Shown here piece after piece: positions 26,457 to 42,155 of a stretch of DNA of 60,000 bases. Position numbers and translations under genes: made by a program. Each line of letters opens with the position of its first letter. The first letter of the stretch is position 1. The DNA comes from Rhodocyclaceae bacterium. Lineage in GTDB: Bacteria > Pseudomonadota > Gammaproteobacteria > Burkholderiales > Rhodocyclaceae. A model generated the notes under the pieces. That model saw only the letters and a list, made by a program, of their open reading frames with translations. It was not told where the DNA came from and made no database searches. The DNA lies in NCBI GenBank assembly GCA_028713915.1, contig JAQTNK010000004.1:1-60000 (forward strand), written 5' to 3'.

Positions 26457-28844
26457 ATGACCGCGGCCCGCGCAGCGCTCGACGTTCCGATTGCCGGCAT
26501 GACGTGCGCGGCCTGTGCGGCGCGCATCGAAAAGCAGCTCAACAAGCTGCCGGGCGTCGACGCCGCGGTCAATTTCGCCGCGGAACGCGCGGCGATCCGC
26601 TACGACGCGGCGACGGCGACGGCGGCGCAGCTCGTCGACGCCATCCGCAAGACCGGCTTCGAGGTGCCGCCGCGCACGGTCGAACTGGCGCTCGGCGGCA
26701 TGACATGCGCCTCTTGCGCGGCGCGCATCGAAAGGCAATTGAACAAGCTGCCGGGCGTCGAGGCGGTCGTCAATCTGGCGGCCGAAAAGGCGCACGTGCG
26801 CTACGTTCCGGGCCTGGCCGCGCCGGACCTGTTGGTCGCGACGGTGGTGAAGACCGGCTTTACGGCCAGCATCTCGACGCAGGACACGCACGGCGAGGAG
26901 AAGGCGCGCAAGCTCGCCGTCTATCGCGCGGAAGTGCGCCGTTTCTGGATCGCGGCGGCGCTGACGCTGCCGCTGGTAGGGCAGATGATTTTCATGGCCG
27001 CCGGCGGCATGACCCACGGCGAGCCCTTGCCGCGCTGGCTGCAGCTGCTGCTGGCGACGCCGGTGCAGTTCTGGATCGGCTGGCGCTTTTACGTTGGCGG
27101 CTTCAATGCCCTGCGCGGCGGCAGCGGCAACATGGATGTGCTCGTCGCCCTCGGCACCAGCATGGCCTGGATCTACAGCGCGGTCGTGACGCTGGCGGGG
27201 CTCGACCATCAGCACGTCTATTTCGAAGCGTCGGCGACAGTCATCACGCTGGTGCTGCTCGGCAAGATCCTCGAAGCGCGCGCAAAGGCCAAGACCTCGG
27301 CGGCCATCGAAGCCCTGGTCAAGCTGCAGCCGCAGACGGCGCGCGTCGAGCGGGACGGGAAACTGGTCGAGCTGCCGGTGGCGGCGATGATTCCCGGCGA
27401 CGTCTTCGTGGTGCGCGCCGGCGAAGCAGTGGCGGTCGACGGCGACGTCGTCGACGGGAGCTCCAGCGTGGACGAGGCGATGCTGACCGGCGAGAGCCTG
27501 CCGGTCGCCAAGGCCGCGGGCGACAAGGTCTTCGCGGCGACGGTCAACGGCGACGGCCTGTTGCGCTGCCGCGCCACCGGCGTCGGCGCCAACACGTTGC
27601 TGGCCGGCATCATTCGCCTGGTCGAGGAGGCGCAGGGCTCGAAAGCGCCGGTGCAGCGCCTGGTCGACCGCGTCGCGGCGATCTTCGTGCCGGTGGTCAC
27701 GGCCATCGCGCTCGTCACTTTCGTCGCCTGGTGGTGGCTGGGCGGCGATTTCACCGTGGCGCTGGTGAACGCCGTGGCCGTGCTGGTGATCGCCTGCCCG
27801 TGCGCGCTGGGGCTGGCGACGCCGACGGCCATCATGGTCGGCACGGGCAAGGGCGCGCGCGCCGGCATCCTCATCCGCAACGCCCAGGCGCTGGAACTCG
27901 CCGAGAAGATCGACGTGCTGGCCGTCGACAAGACCGGCACGCTGACCCAGGGCAAGCCGGCGGTGACCGACGTGGTGGCCTGGGGTGATGCCGCGGCCGA
28001 CGAGGTCCTGCGCCTGGCGGCGAGCCTGGAGCAGGGCGCCACGCATCCGCTGGCGCATGCCATCGTCGCGGCGGCGCAGGCGAAGCAGCTGGTGCTCTCC
28101 CTGCCGACCAACACTGCGGCGACGCCGGGCCGCGGGCTGGCCGGAGAAATCGACGGCGCGGCGGTGATGCTCGGCTCGCCGGCCTACCTCGCCGCGGCCG
28201 GCATCGCCGTGCCGCAGGACGCCGTGGCGCGCTTGCAGGAGCAGGGCCGCAGCGTGGTCGCCGTGGCGCATGGCGGACATGCTATCGGCATGATCGGCAT
28301 CGCCGACCCGATTCGCGCCAGCTCGCGCGCGGCGGTGGCGCGGCTCGCGCGTCTGGGCGTCGAAGTCGTGATGCTGACCGGCGACAACGCCCGCACGGCG
28401 GCGGCTATCGCGCACGAGGCGGGCATTGCGCGCTTCGAGGCCGAAGTGCTGCCGGGCGACAAATCGCGCGCGGTGGAAAAGCTCAAGGCGGCGGGCAAGC
28501 GCGTCGGCATGGCCGGCGACGGCATCAACGACGCGCCGGCGCTGGCGGCGGCGGACGTGAGCTTCGCCATGGGCGCCGGCTCCGACGTCGCCATGAAGGC
28601 GGCCGACGTGACGCTGATGCGCAACGACCTCGCGTCCGTGCCCGACGCCATCGAACTCTCGCGGGCGACGCTGGCGAAGATACGCCAGAATCTCTTCTGG
28701 GCCTTCATCTACAATGTGCTGGGCATCCCGCTCGCCGCGCTGGGCTTTCTCAACCCGGTAGTGGCCGGCGCGGCGATGGCCATGAGTTCGGTCTCCGTAG
28801 TCAGCAATTCGCTGCTGCTGCGGCGCTGGCATCCCAAGGAGTGA
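26457..28844 (+). CDS. copA: Copper-exporting P1B-type ATPase CopA
   Basis: The 795-residue pump has two N-terminal heavy-metal domains, with CAAC at 17-20 and CASC at 84-87. Eight helices follow with CPC at 447-449, and catalytic Asp491 in DKTGTLT. The HP motif is intact in THPLAHAI, unlike the CcoI pump at 6374, and GDGINDAP is present. It expels Cu(I) from the cytoplasm. ATG 26457 lies 4 nt after the rhodanese stop. The next gene encodes a small copper-chaperone-like protein. Confidence 0.95.
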   Translation: MTAARAALDVPIAGMTCAACAARIEKQLNKLPGVDAAVNFAAERAAIRYDAATATAAQLVDAIRKTGFEVPPRTVELALGGMTCASCAARIERQLNKLPGVEAVVNLAAEKAHVRYVPGLAAPDLLVATVVKTGFTASISTQDTHGEEKARKLAVYRAEVRRFWIAAALTLPLVGQMIFMAAGGMTHGEPLPRWLQLLLATPVQFWIGWRFYVGGFNALRGGSGNMDVLVALGTSMAWIYSAVVTLAGLDHQHVYFEASATVITLVLLGKILEARAKAKTSAAIEALVKLQPQTARVERDGKLVELPVAAMIPGDVFVVRAGEAVAVDGDVVDGSSSVDEAMLTGESLPVAKAAGDKVFAATVNGDGLLRCRATGVGANTLLAGIIRLVEEAQGSKAPVQRLVDRVAAIFVPVVTAIALVTFVAWWWLGGDFTVALVNAVAVLVIACPCALGLATPTAIMVGTGKGARAGILIRNAQALELAEKIDVLAVDKTGTLTQGKPAVTDVVAWGDAAADEVLRLAASLEQGATHPLAHAIVAAAQAKQLVLSLPTNTAATPGRGLAGEIDGAAVMLGSPAYLAAAGIAVPQDAVARLQEQGRSVVAVAHGGHAIGMIGIADPIRASSRAAVARLARLGVEVVMLTGDNARTAAAIAHEAGIARFEAEVLPGDKSRAVEKLKAAGKRVGMAGDGINDAPALAAADVSFAMGAGSDVAMKAADVTLMRNDLASVPDAIELSRATLAKIRQNLFWAFIYNVLGIPLAALGFLNPVVAGAAMAMSSVSVVSNSLLLRRWHPKE

Positions 28845-28849
28845 GCGTG

Positions 28850-29056
28850 ATGGAAACGACGGTACTGAAAGTGGGCGGCATGTCCTGCGGCGGCTGCGTG
28901 GCGAGCGTGACCAAGGTGCTGCAGGAACTGCCCGGCGTGGCCAAGGCGGAAGTCTCGCTGGAAAAGGGCGAGGCGAGCGTCGACTTCGAAGCGGGGCGCG
29001 TGACGCGCGCCGCGCTGGCGCAGGCGATCGTGGACGCCGGATTCGAGGCGAGCTGA
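28850..29056 (+). CDS. copZ: CopZ-like copper chaperone (HMA domain)
   Basis: This 68-residue protein forms one heavy-metal-associated domain with the ligand motif GGMSCGGCV. ATG 28850 is preceded by AAGGAG with an 8-nt spacer and follows copA by 5 nt; a GTG at 28841 overlapping copA is less likely. It probably carries Cu(I) to CopA. Confidence 0.87.
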   Translation: METTVLKVGGMSCGGCVASVTKVLQELPGVAKAEVSLEKGEASVDFEAGRVTRAALAQAIVDAGFEAS

Positions 29057-29062
29057 GCCCTG

Positions 29063-29068
29063 TATAAT
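29063..29068 (+). promoter_or_regulatory. -10 element upstream of ppa
   Basis: A perfect TATAAT lies 24 nt before the ppa start and just after the copZ-like stop. No good -35 is seen 17 nt upstream. Confidence 0.45.
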
Positions 29069-29092
29069 CGGGGCTTTTCGAAGGAGCATTCC

Positions 29093-29641
29093 GTGGGCCT
29101 CGACCGCGTTCCCCCCGGCAAGGACTTGCCGAACGATTTCAACGTCGTCATCGAAATCCCGATGCACGCCGAGCCCATCAAGTACGAAGTGGACAAGGAG
29201 TCGGGCGCGATTTTCGTCGACCGCTTCATGTCGACCGCCATGCACTACCCGTGCAACTACGGCTACATTCCGCACACCATCGCCGGCGACGGCGACCCGG
29301 TCGACGTGCTGGTGATGTCGCAGTTTGCGCTGCCGCCCGGCGTGGTGGTGCGCTGCCGCCCGATCGGCATGCTGAAGATGACCGACGAGGCCGGCGACGA
29401 CGCCAAGCTCCTCGCCGTGCCCGTCGACAAGCTGACGCCCATGTATCACAATATCCAGAGCCCGCGCGATTTCCCGCAGATCCTGCTCGACCAGATCGCG
29501 CACTTCTTCGCCCACTACAAGGACCTGGAACCCGGCAAGTACGTCAAGGTCAATGGCTGGGTCGAGGTCGAAGATGCGAAGCGGGAGATCATGGACGGCG
29601 TCAAGCGCTACGAGGACGCCAAGGAAAAGCCGGCGTTCTGA
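29093..29641 (+). CDS. ppa: Inorganic pyrophosphatase
   Basis: This 182-residue soluble family I enzyme hydrolyses pyrophosphate to phosphate. Signatures include [26 protein letters not shown] and the Mg-binding [12 protein letters not shown] 29093 is preceded by AAGGAG. The length and motifs are normal. Confidence 0.95.
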   Translation: MGLDRVPPGKDLPNDFNVVIEIPMHAEPIKYEVDKESGAIFVDRFMSTAMHYPCNYGYIPHTIAGDGDPVDVLVMSQFALPPGVVVRCRPIGMLKMTDEAGDDAKLLAVPVDKLTPMYHNIQSPRDFPQILLDQIAHFFAHYKDLEPGKYVKVNGWVEVEDAKREIMDGVKRYEDAKEKPAF

Positions 29642-29665
29642 TGCGCCGCCACTGACGGTTACGTC

Positions 29666-31658
<1,993 letters not shown>

Positions 31659-31692
31659 GGACGGCGTCCTCGGATAGCCGCGTTGCGGCAAG

Positions 31693-32235
31693 TTAGCGGG
31701 CCGCTCGCAGCATCACGATGACCGCTCCGGCGCCGCCGTCGGCGGCGCGGGCCTGGCAGAAGGCGAGGACTTCGTTCCTTTGCGCCAGCCAGCCCAGCAC
31801 CAGTTTCTTCAGCACCGGCTCCCGTCCCGGCGAGCGCAGGCCCTTGCCGTGCACGATGCGCACGCAGCGGTCGCCGTGCGCGCTGCACTCGGCGAGAAAG
31901 ATCGCGATGTGCCGGCGCGCTTCCTCGCGATTCATGCCGTGCAGGTCGAGTGCGGCCTGCACCACCCAGCGGCCGCGGCGCAAGTCGCGCAGCACGTTGT
32001 GCGCGATGCCCGGCCGGCGCCAGGCGGCTTCGTCGCCGCCTTCGAGATGCAGGTCGAGCAGGGCGGGGCCGTGCAGCGATTCATCGAGGGCGGCGCGTTC
32101 GTCGCGGCGATGCTGGCGCGGGATGGCCGCCGGCGGCGGCGGTTCGTGGTGCGCGCGGTCCGTGGCCAGCGGCACGGCGTCGGCGACCGCGGCGCGGAAC
32201 AGTTCTGCGTCTTCCGCGCGCGGACTTTTTTTCAC
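31693..32235 (-). CDS. Smr-domain protein (MutS2-type C-terminal nuclease domain)
   Basis: This 180-residue protein has a charged N-terminal ~80 residues and a C-terminal Smr domain with LDLHGMNREEARRHI and VRIVHGKGLRS. Stand-alone Smr proteins nick DNA or cleave RNA. GTG 32235 is 7 nt after trxB on the same strand, so it is cotranscribed. Substrate is unknown. Confidence 0.87.
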   Translation of the reverse strand: MKKSPRAEDAELFRAAVADAVPLATDRAHHEPPPPAAIPRQHRRDERAALDESLHGPALLDLHLEGGDEAAWRRPGIAHNVLRDLRRGRWVVQAALDLHGMNREEARRHIAIFLAECSAHGDRCVRIVHGKGLRSPGREPVLKKLVLGWLAQRNEVLAFCQARAADGGAGAVIVMLRAAR

Positions 32236-32242
32236 ATTGCGT

Positions 32243-33289
<1,047 letters not shown>

Positions 33290-33345
33290 TTATCGCCCGT
33301 GCTCGACGGATTGGCGCCAGGCCTTGTCTCTAACATCGGACGGCG

Positions 33346-35676
<2,331 letters not shown>

Positions 35677-35814
35677 GATTTCGCGTTTCCAGGAACAGGC
35701 CGGATCTTTCGCCGGCGATACGAACGATGGCGCCGTTGCCTTCATTGCCCGCGGCTACGTTGTCGGTCACGGAATCGTAGACCTACCGCGCGCAGCGATC
35801 ACTTTGCGCAATGA

Positions 35815-35864
35815 TTGTCGGCGTTCGTGCATTCGCCTATACTTTGTTGAAATATTCAACAAAG
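35815..35864 (+). promoter_or_regulatory. Promoter with palindromic operator for the RHH/PIN module
   Basis: TTGTCG (35815-35820), a 17-nt spacer and TATACT (35838-35843) form a good sigma-70 promoter. A perfect inverted repeat, arms CTTTGTTGAA and TTCAACAAAG separated by ATA (35842-35864), overlaps the -10 and the start region. This is the expected layout for autorepression by the RHH antitoxin, alone or with its toxin. Confidence 0.78.
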
Positions 35865-35876
35865 AGGCGGGTTGCC

Positions 35877-36110
35877 ATGTCCACTGTGAATTTCAGCGTG
35901 CCCGATGATGTCAAGGACCAGTTCAATGCCGTGTTCGCTGGGCAAAACAAGAGCGCCATCATCACCGAGTTGATGCGCGAGGCCGTCGAACGTGCCCGAC
36001 GCCGGGACCGCGGCCACGCCGCGATCGGGCGCATTCTGGCACGGCGCGACACGGCGCCGGTCACTACGGCGGCGGCGTTGCGCAAGGCGCGCGCGCAAGG
36101 CCGAAAGTGA
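35877..36110 (+). CDS. Ribbon-helix-helix antitoxin
   Basis: This 77-residue protein has an N-terminal RHH DNA-binding segment (STVNFSVPDDVKDQF, SAIITELMREAVER) and a basic C-terminal tail likely to bind the toxin. ATG 35877 is used; upstream codons cover the operator. The stop overlaps the PIN toxin's GTG start. The palindrome at 35842-35864 is its probable operator. Confidence 0.8.
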   Translation: MSTVNFSVPDDVKDQFNAVFAGQNKSAIITELMREAVERARRRDRGHAAIGRILARRDTAPVTTAAALRKARAQGRK

Positions 36111-36529
36111 TTGTCGTGGTTGACGCCAGCGTCGCCGCGAAATGGTTCTTCCGCTTTCGCAATGACGAGCTGCACGTGCAACAAGCACTGGCGATACTTG
36201 CCGGCATCGACGACGGACGCATACGCATGCTCCAGCCGCCCCATTTCATCGCCGAAATGGCGGCGGTGCTGGCGCGCGAGAAGCCGCGGGATGCGCAGGC
36301 CGACCTTGCCGATCTCATGGAAATGATGTTTGACGAAGACGATGACCGGGCGCTCTACGCGACCGCCTGCGAGTTGGCAGTGCGGCTGAACCACCATCTT
36401 TTCGACACGTTGTATCATGCTGTGGCCTTGCATACTTTGGGCGCGACGCTGGTGACTGCGGACCGCAAGTATTTTGACAAGGCACAAGCGGTCGGCAGCA
36501 TCGCTTACCTATCCGAACTTTCCCTATGA
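36107..36529 (+). CDS. PIN-domain ribonuclease toxin, VapC-like
   Basis: This 140-residue PIN domain keeps the acidic quartet: Asp6 in VVVDAS, Glu50 in FIAEMAAVL, Asp100 in HHLFDTLYH and Asp119 in LVTADRKYF. VapC-type toxins cleave specific tRNAs or rRNA. The GTG start overlaps the antitoxin stop, and its TGA overlaps the ATG of lolA, so toxin, antitoxin and lolA lie in one coupled chain. The catalytic site looks intact. Confidence 0.83.
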   Translation: MIVVVDASVAAKWFFRFRNDELHVQQALAILAGIDDGRIRMLQPPHFIAEMAAVLAREKPRDAQADLADLMEMMFDEDDDRALYATACELAVRLNHHLFDTLYHAVALHTLGATLVTADRKYFDKAQAVGSIAYLSELSL

Positions 36530-37137
36530 TCCGACGATTCCTTGCGACAGCCATCGTTGTTGCTCTGCCCTTGTCTGCGGCTGCTTCCGGCCTCGACCAG
36601 CTCAAGACCTTCCTCGACACCACGCACAGCGCCCGCGGCACCTTCGCCCAGAGCGTGGCCAGCAAGTCCGGGCGCAAGCCGCAGCAGTCGACCGGCAGCT
36701 TTGCCATGGCGCGGCCCGGAAAATTTCGTTGGCACTACGAAAAGCCGTACGAGCAACTGCTGGTCAGCGACGGCGAGAAGCTCTGGAGCTTCGATCCCGA
36801 CCTGAACCAGGTGACGGTCAAGAAGCTCGGCAAGGCGCTCGGTTCCAGCCCGGCGGCGCTGCTGGCCGGCGGCGACCTCGAAGGCCATTTTGCGCTCAAG
36901 GACGCCGGCGAGGCCGACGGCATCGAAATGGTCGACGCCACGCCGAAGGCGGCCGATGGCAGCTTCGAGCGCGTGCGCATCGGCTTCAAGGACAACCTGC
37001 CGCGGGTCATGGAAATCCGCGACAACTTCGGCCAGGTGACGACGCTCGTATTCGCCGAGTTCCATTCCAATCCGGCCTTGCCGCCGGGCGAGTTCAAGTT
37101 CTCGCCGCCCAAGGGTGCCGATGTCGTCGGCGAGTAA
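36526..37137 (+). CDS. lolA: Outer-membrane lipoprotein carrier protein LolA
   Basis: This 203-residue periplasmic chaperone has a signal peptide ([20 protein letters not shown]) cleaved near residue 20. The LolA pattern includes [20 protein letters not shown] and [25 protein letters not shown]. It carries lipoproteins from LolCDE to LolB and is normally essential. It follows ftsK in most relatives, but here it overlaps a PIN toxin gene. It overlaps rarA by 17 nt. Confidence 0.92.
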   Translation: MIRRFLATAIVVALPLSAAASGLDQLKTFLDTTHSARGTFAQSVASKSGRKPQQSTGSFAMARPGKFRWHYEKPYEQLLVSDGEKLWSFDPDLNQVTVKKLGKALGSSPAALLAGGDLEGHFALKDAGEADGIEMVDATPKAADGSFERVRIGFKDNLPRVMEIRDNFGQVTTLVFAEFHSNPALPPGEFKFSPPKGADVVGE

Positions 37138-38443
37138 CGACCTTTTTGCGGTGGCGCCCCATGCGCCGCTCGCCGAACTGCTGCGGCCGAAGACGCTCGA
37201 CGAAGTGATCGGCCAGGCCCATCTCGTCGGTCCAGGCAAGCCGCTGCGCCTCGCCTTCGAGTCGAAGACGCCGCATTCGATGATTTTCTGGGGTCCGCCA
37301 GGCGTCGGCAAGACGACGCTGGCACGGCTGATGGCGGACAGCTTCGATGCCGAATTCATCGCGCTCTCGGCGGTGTTCGCCGGCGTCAAGGACATCCGCG
37401 AGGCCATGCAGCAGGCCGAACTCACGCTGGCGCAGCACGGGCGGCGCACCATCCTTTTCGTCGACGAAGTGCATCGCTTCAACAAGGCGCAGCAGGATGC
37501 CTTCCTGCCTTATGTCGAACAAGGCGTCGTCACTTTCGTCGGCGCCACCACCGAGAATCCGTCCTTCGAAGTGAACTCGGCGCTGCTGTCGCGCGCCGCG
37601 GTCTATGTGCTGAAAAGCCTGTCGGAGGATGAACTCGCCCAGCTTTTCGAGCGGGCGCGCGTCAATGCCTTTCCCGACGCGGCCTTCACCGACGAAGCGC
37701 GCGATCGCCTCATCGGCTATGCCGACGGCGATGCGCGCCGCTTGCTGAACGTTCTGGAAACGCTCAAGACCGCCGCCGCCACCGCCGGCACGGCGGCGAT
37801 AGACGCGGCCTTTCTCGACGCCGCGCTGGCTTCCGACTTGCGCCGTTTCGACAAGGGCGGTGACGCCTTCTACGACCAGATCTCGGCGCTGCACAAGTCG
37901 GTGCGCGGCTCCAGTCCCGACGCCGCGCTCTACTGGCTGGTGCGCATGCTCGACGGCGGCGCCGATCCGCTCTACATGGGCCGGCGCATCGTGCGCATGG
38001 CCTCCGAGGACATCGGCCTGGCCGATCCGCGCGCGCTCGAGATCGCGCTCGCCGCCTGCGCCACCTACGAGCGCCTGGGCTCGCCCGAGGGCGAGCTGGC
38101 GCTCGCCAACGCCGTGCTCTACATGGCGGTGGCGCCAAAGTCGAACGCCGGCTACGTCGCCTATAATGCGGCCCGCGCCTTCGTCGCCAAGGACAAGAGC
38201 CGTCCGGTGCCCGAGCACTTGCGCAATGCGCCGACGAAGCTGATGAAGGAACTCGGCTTCGGTCATGCCTACCGCTACGCTCACGACGAGCCCGAAGCCT
38301 ACGCCGCCGGCGAGACCTACCTGCCCGACGGCATGCCGCGCGTCGAGTGGTACACGCCGACGCCGCGCGGGCTGGAACAGAAGATCGCCGACAAGCTCGC
38401 GCACTTGCGCGAACTCGACCGCAAAGCCAAATCAGATAAATAG
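37121..38443 (+). CDS. rarA: Replication-associated recombination protein RarA (MgsA)
   Basis: This 440-residue AAA+ ATPase has Walker [11 protein letters not shown], Walker [11 protein letters not shown] and sensor region [13 protein letters not shown], with the C-terminal MgsA domain. It acts at stalled replication forks. ATG 37121 is preferred over GTG 37115; both lie inside the end of lolA. serS follows 12 nt later. Confidence 0.94.
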   Translation: MSSASNDLFAVAPHAPLAELLRPKTLDEVIGQAHLVGPGKPLRLAFESKTPHSMIFWGPPGVGKTTLARLMADSFDAEFIALSAVFAGVKDIREAMQQAELTLAQHGRRTILFVDEVHRFNKAQQDAFLPYVEQGVVTFVGATTENPSFEVNSALLSRAAVYVLKSLSEDELAQLFERARVNAFPDAAFTDEARDRLIGYADGDARRLLNVLETLKTAAATAGTAAIDAAFLDAALASDLRRFDKGGDAFYDQISALHKSVRGSSPDAALYWLVRMLDGGADPLYMGRRIVRMASEDIGLADPRALEIALAACATYERLGSPEGELALANAVLYMAVAPKSNAGYVAYNAARAFVAKDKSRPVPEHLRNAPTKLMKELGFGHAYRYAHDEPEAYAAGETYLPDGMPRVEWYTPTPRGLEQKIADKLAHLRELDRKAKSDK

Positions 38444-39742
<1,299 letters not shown>

Positions 39743-41158
39743 TTACCAGAAGGCCGACGGCACCGGAGTCGTGCGCGGCGCCTTGAGGCCCTGAGCGGGC
39801 GGGGTCGAGGGATTGAGGCCGGCGGAGCGCGCGGCCGCGACGTAGGGCTTCTCGAAGCGCGTCAGCACGTTGTAGAAATTGCGCACGTTCTCGACCATGA
39901 TCACCGCCTCGCCGCCGCGGGCGCGCCCGCTCTTCAGCCGCTTGTAGTAGTCGGGCCGCGCCATCAGCGGCAGCACCTTCTTCATGTCGTACCAGGAATC
40001 GGGGTCGAGCTTCAGCCCCTTGGCGATGGCGCGCGCGCCGTTGAAGTGGCCCAGGCCGAGGTTGTAGGCGGCGAGCGCCAGCCAGGTGCGATCCGGTTCC
40101 GGCGCTCCGTCGGGAATGGCATCGAGGATGCCGTCGAGGTAGCGGGCGCCGGCGAGGATGCTCTCGTGCGCGTCGAGGCGGTTCGAAACGTGCAGGTAGT
40201 CCGCCGTGTCCTCGGTCAGCATCATGATGCCGCGCACGCCCGTGGGCGAGGTCGCCAGCGGATCCCAAGCGGATTCCTGGTAGGACAGGGCCGCCAGCAG
40301 CCGCCAGTCGAGGCCGGTGAGCAGCTGCGCCTGCTGGAAGTCGGCACGAAAATGCGGCAGGCGCGTCTGCATCGCCGCGAGGAACTGCGCCATGTTGTCG
40401 GGATCGATGCGCTTGATGTGGCCGTAGTAGCGGTCGTGGATGCGCGCCAGCGTGCCGTCCGCCTGAATGCGCGCAATGAAGGCGTCGGCCTTGCGCCGCA
40501 GATCTTCGTTCTCGCTGCGAAACGCCCAGGCATAGGCGACCGTGCCCGGCAGTTCCTGGGCGATGACGATGTCCGGATAGAAATTGACAGCGACATCGAA
40601 ATGCGCGGCATCGGTCGCCGCCAGTTCGGCCTTGCCGTCGGCGACGTCGGCCAGCAGGTCGATGTCGTTGGCTTCGTCCACCTCGGCAATGGTCACCGGC
40701 GGCGTCATGGCGCGCAGCGCGGCATCGAGCGGAGAATCCGGCACCACTTCGATGGTGTGCCCGGCCAGACGCTGCGGCGTGTCGAGCGCAATGGTATCGG
40801 CCTGCTGGACGATCAGCTCGCGCGCGATGTGCAGGGGCTGGGTGAAGCGGTACTCCTTGGCGTCGTCCACCGGCAGCGCGGCGGCGAAATGGATCTTGCC
40901 GTCGCGCAGAAGTTCGCGCATCTCACGCGACGTGCGGACCGGCACGAAGCGGACCTTGACTTTGAGTTCCTCGGCAAAGGCGGCGACGACATCGTGCTCG
41001 AAGCCGGTGGCCGGGCCATCCTCGGTCTCCGGCTCGTAGAACACGGGATCGCCGCGGATGGCCACCACCAGCTCGCCGGCCGCCTGCGGCGGATCGAGCC
41101 GCGAACAGGCCGCTGACAGCCAGGCAAGTGCAGCGAACAGGCAGAAGAGCCAGCGCAT
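39743..41158 (-). CDS. mltF: Membrane-bound lytic transglycosylase F-like protein (MltF)
   Basis: This 471-residue lipoprotein-like protein has a signal segment ending LSAAC at the start (MRWLFCLFAALAWLSAACS); Ser at -3 is unusual for a lipobox. A family 3 solute-binding-like domain follows (LVVAIRGDPVFYEPETEDG), then a lytic transglycosylase domain with catalytic Glu in ALSYQESAWDPLA and the motif PTGVRGIMML. It cleaves peptidoglycan with 1,6-anhydro products. ATG 41158 is chosen because the upstream codons precede the signal peptide. It converges on serS. Confidence 0.88.
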   Translation of the reverse strand: MRWLFCLFAALAWLSAACSRLDPPQAAGELVVAIRGDPVFYEPETEDGPATGFEHDVVAAFAEELKVKVRFVPVRTSREMRELLRDGKIHFAAALPVDDAKEYRFTQPLHIARELIVQQADTIALDTPQRLAGHTIEVVPDSPLDAALRAMTPPVTIAEVDEANDIDLLADVADGKAELAATDAAHFDVAVNFYPDIVIAQELPGTVAYAWAFRSENEDLRRKADAFIARIQADGTLARIHDRYYGHIKRIDPDNMAQFLAAMQTRLPHFRADFQQAQLLTGLDWRLLAALSYQESAWDPLATSPTGVRGIMMLTEDTADYLHVSNRLDAHESILAGARYLDGILDAIPDGAPEPDRTWLALAAYNLGLGHFNGARAIAKGLKLDPDSWYDMKKVLPLMARPDYYKRLKSGRARGGEAVIMVENVRNFYNVLTRFEKPYVAAARSAGLNPSTPPAQGLKAPRTTPVPSAFW

Positions 41159-41202
41159 GAAGCGGATTCTCCGTGGCGGAGGGGCCGCCATTTTGCCATG
41201 GC

Positions 41203-41231
41203 TGGAAAGTGCCGGCGCTTCGATGTAGAAT
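41203..41231 (+). promoter_or_regulatory. Promoter of tRNA-Ser
   Basis: TGGAAA (41203-41208), a 17-nt spacer and TAGAAT (41226-41231) precede the tRNA 5' end by 10 nt. Confidence 0.55.
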
Positions 41232-41241
41232 CGCCCCTCCC

Positions 41242-41334
41242 GGAGAGGTACCGAAGCGGTCATAACGGCGCCGACTCGAAATCGGATGGTTCCCGAAAGG
41301 GGGCACCAGGGTTCGAATCCCTGCCTCTCCGCCA
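41242..41334 (+). tRNA. tRNA-Ser (anticodon CGA)
   Basis: A 93-nt class II tRNA with acceptor arms GGAGAGG/CCTCTCC, anticodon loop CTCGAAA (anticodon CGA) and a long variable arm. The T-loop is TTCGAAT and CCA is encoded. It reads UCG. The EPS-type locus begins just downstream. Confidence 0.95.
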
Positions 41335-41348
41335 GATGATTTGTAACG

Positions 41349-41370
41349 ACGCGCCTTCGGGCGCGTTCTT
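41349..41370 (+). terminator. Terminator after tRNA-Ser
   Basis: A 7-bp stem ACGCGCC/GGCGCGT capped by TTCG is followed by TCTT, a short T-rich tail. Confidence 0.65.
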
Positions 41371-41448
41371 GCTTCTATCAATCCGCGCATCTAACCCGTT
41401 GGTTCCGCGTACAATCGGCAGCATTATCTGGATCAAAGGAATCGAGCC

Positions 41449-41625
41449 ATGCCCGGATTTCTCTCTCCGATGGAGAAGGTCAAGCGACTCGTTGACGAGC
41501 TGAGACAGCTCGAAGCAAAGCTGGGAAGCGGGAAGCCCATACCCTTGCGCGATCAGGTCAAGATTCAGAACGACATCAAGCGTATCAAGGAAGAGATCGC
41601 GCGTCTCGAACGCCGCGTCTGCTGA
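41449..41625 (+). CDS. Small coiled-coil protein of unknown function
   Basis: This 58-residue product begins MPGFLSPMEKVKRLVDELRQ and is highly charged and helical (QNDIKRIKEEIARLERR), with no membrane segment. The frame is preceded by AAAGGA about 8 nt upstream. It lies between tRNA-Ser and the MarR-type EPS regulator. No family is recognised. Codon use fits the host. A DNA- or protein-binding helper role is a guess; being expressed is not certain. Confidence 0.5.
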   Translation: MPGFLSPMEKVKRLVDELRQLEAKLGSGKPIPLRDQVKIQNDIKRIKEEIARLERRVC

Positions 41626-41758
41626 CGCAGAGCCAAGTCGGACCCTGCCGCATCGGGAAACAACCCCCGGCCGCAGCGCATCCTGCGCTGAAACTGCGAA
41701 ATAACCTTGCCGTCGTTCCCGGAGTTCACTAGAATCATCCGTTCCGTTCTGGTTGTGA

Positions 41759-41777
41759 ACAGGTTCCCCTGTATAAC
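41759..41777 (+). promoter_or_regulatory. Possible operator and -10 upstream of the EPS regulator
   Basis: A short inverted repeat, ACAGG-TTCC-CCTGT, ends 41772, and TATAAC (41772-41777) overlaps it, 22 nt before the regulator ATG. It could be an autoregulatory site. Arms are only 5 bp. Confidence 0.3.
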
Positions 41778-41798
41778 GTAAGCCATATTGCTCGCCCC

Positions 41799-42155
41799 AT
41801 GACCCCCAAGGAACAAGCACAATTTCGCATCTTGAAGGCCTTCGACGAGAATCCGGAACTCACCCAGCGGCAATTGGCGCAGCAGCTTGGCCTTAGCCTG
41901 AGCAAGACCCACTATCTTCTCGATGCCCTGATCGAAAAGGGCGCGATCAAGATGGAGCACTTCCGCCGTTCCGATACGAAGCTCAAGAGAATTGCCTATC
42001 TCCTGACGCCGTCCGGCATCAGCGAGCGCCTTCGGCTGACGCAGGATTACGTCGCCCGCAAGAAGACCGAGTACGACGCGCTCAAAGCCGAAATCCAGGC
42101 GTTGGAGCACTACTCGATGCGGATCAGCGCCGAGTCCGAACGGAGCGAAGCATGA
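41799..42155 (+). CDS. MarR-family EPS-associated transcriptional regulator
   Basis: This 118-residue winged-helix protein has an HTH at LTQRQLAQQLGLSLSKTHYLLDALIEKG and wing YLLTPSGISER, then a basic coiled C-terminus. This short MarR type sits at the head of exopolysaccharide clusters in many proteobacteria. Its stop overlaps the manC start. It probably controls the whole polysaccharide locus. Confidence 0.85.
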   Translation: MTPKEQAQFRILKAFDENPELTQRQLAQQLGLSLSKTHYLLDALIEKGAIKMEHFRRSDTKLKRIAYLLTPSGISERLRLTQDYVARKKTEYDALKAEIQALEHYSMRISAESERSEA

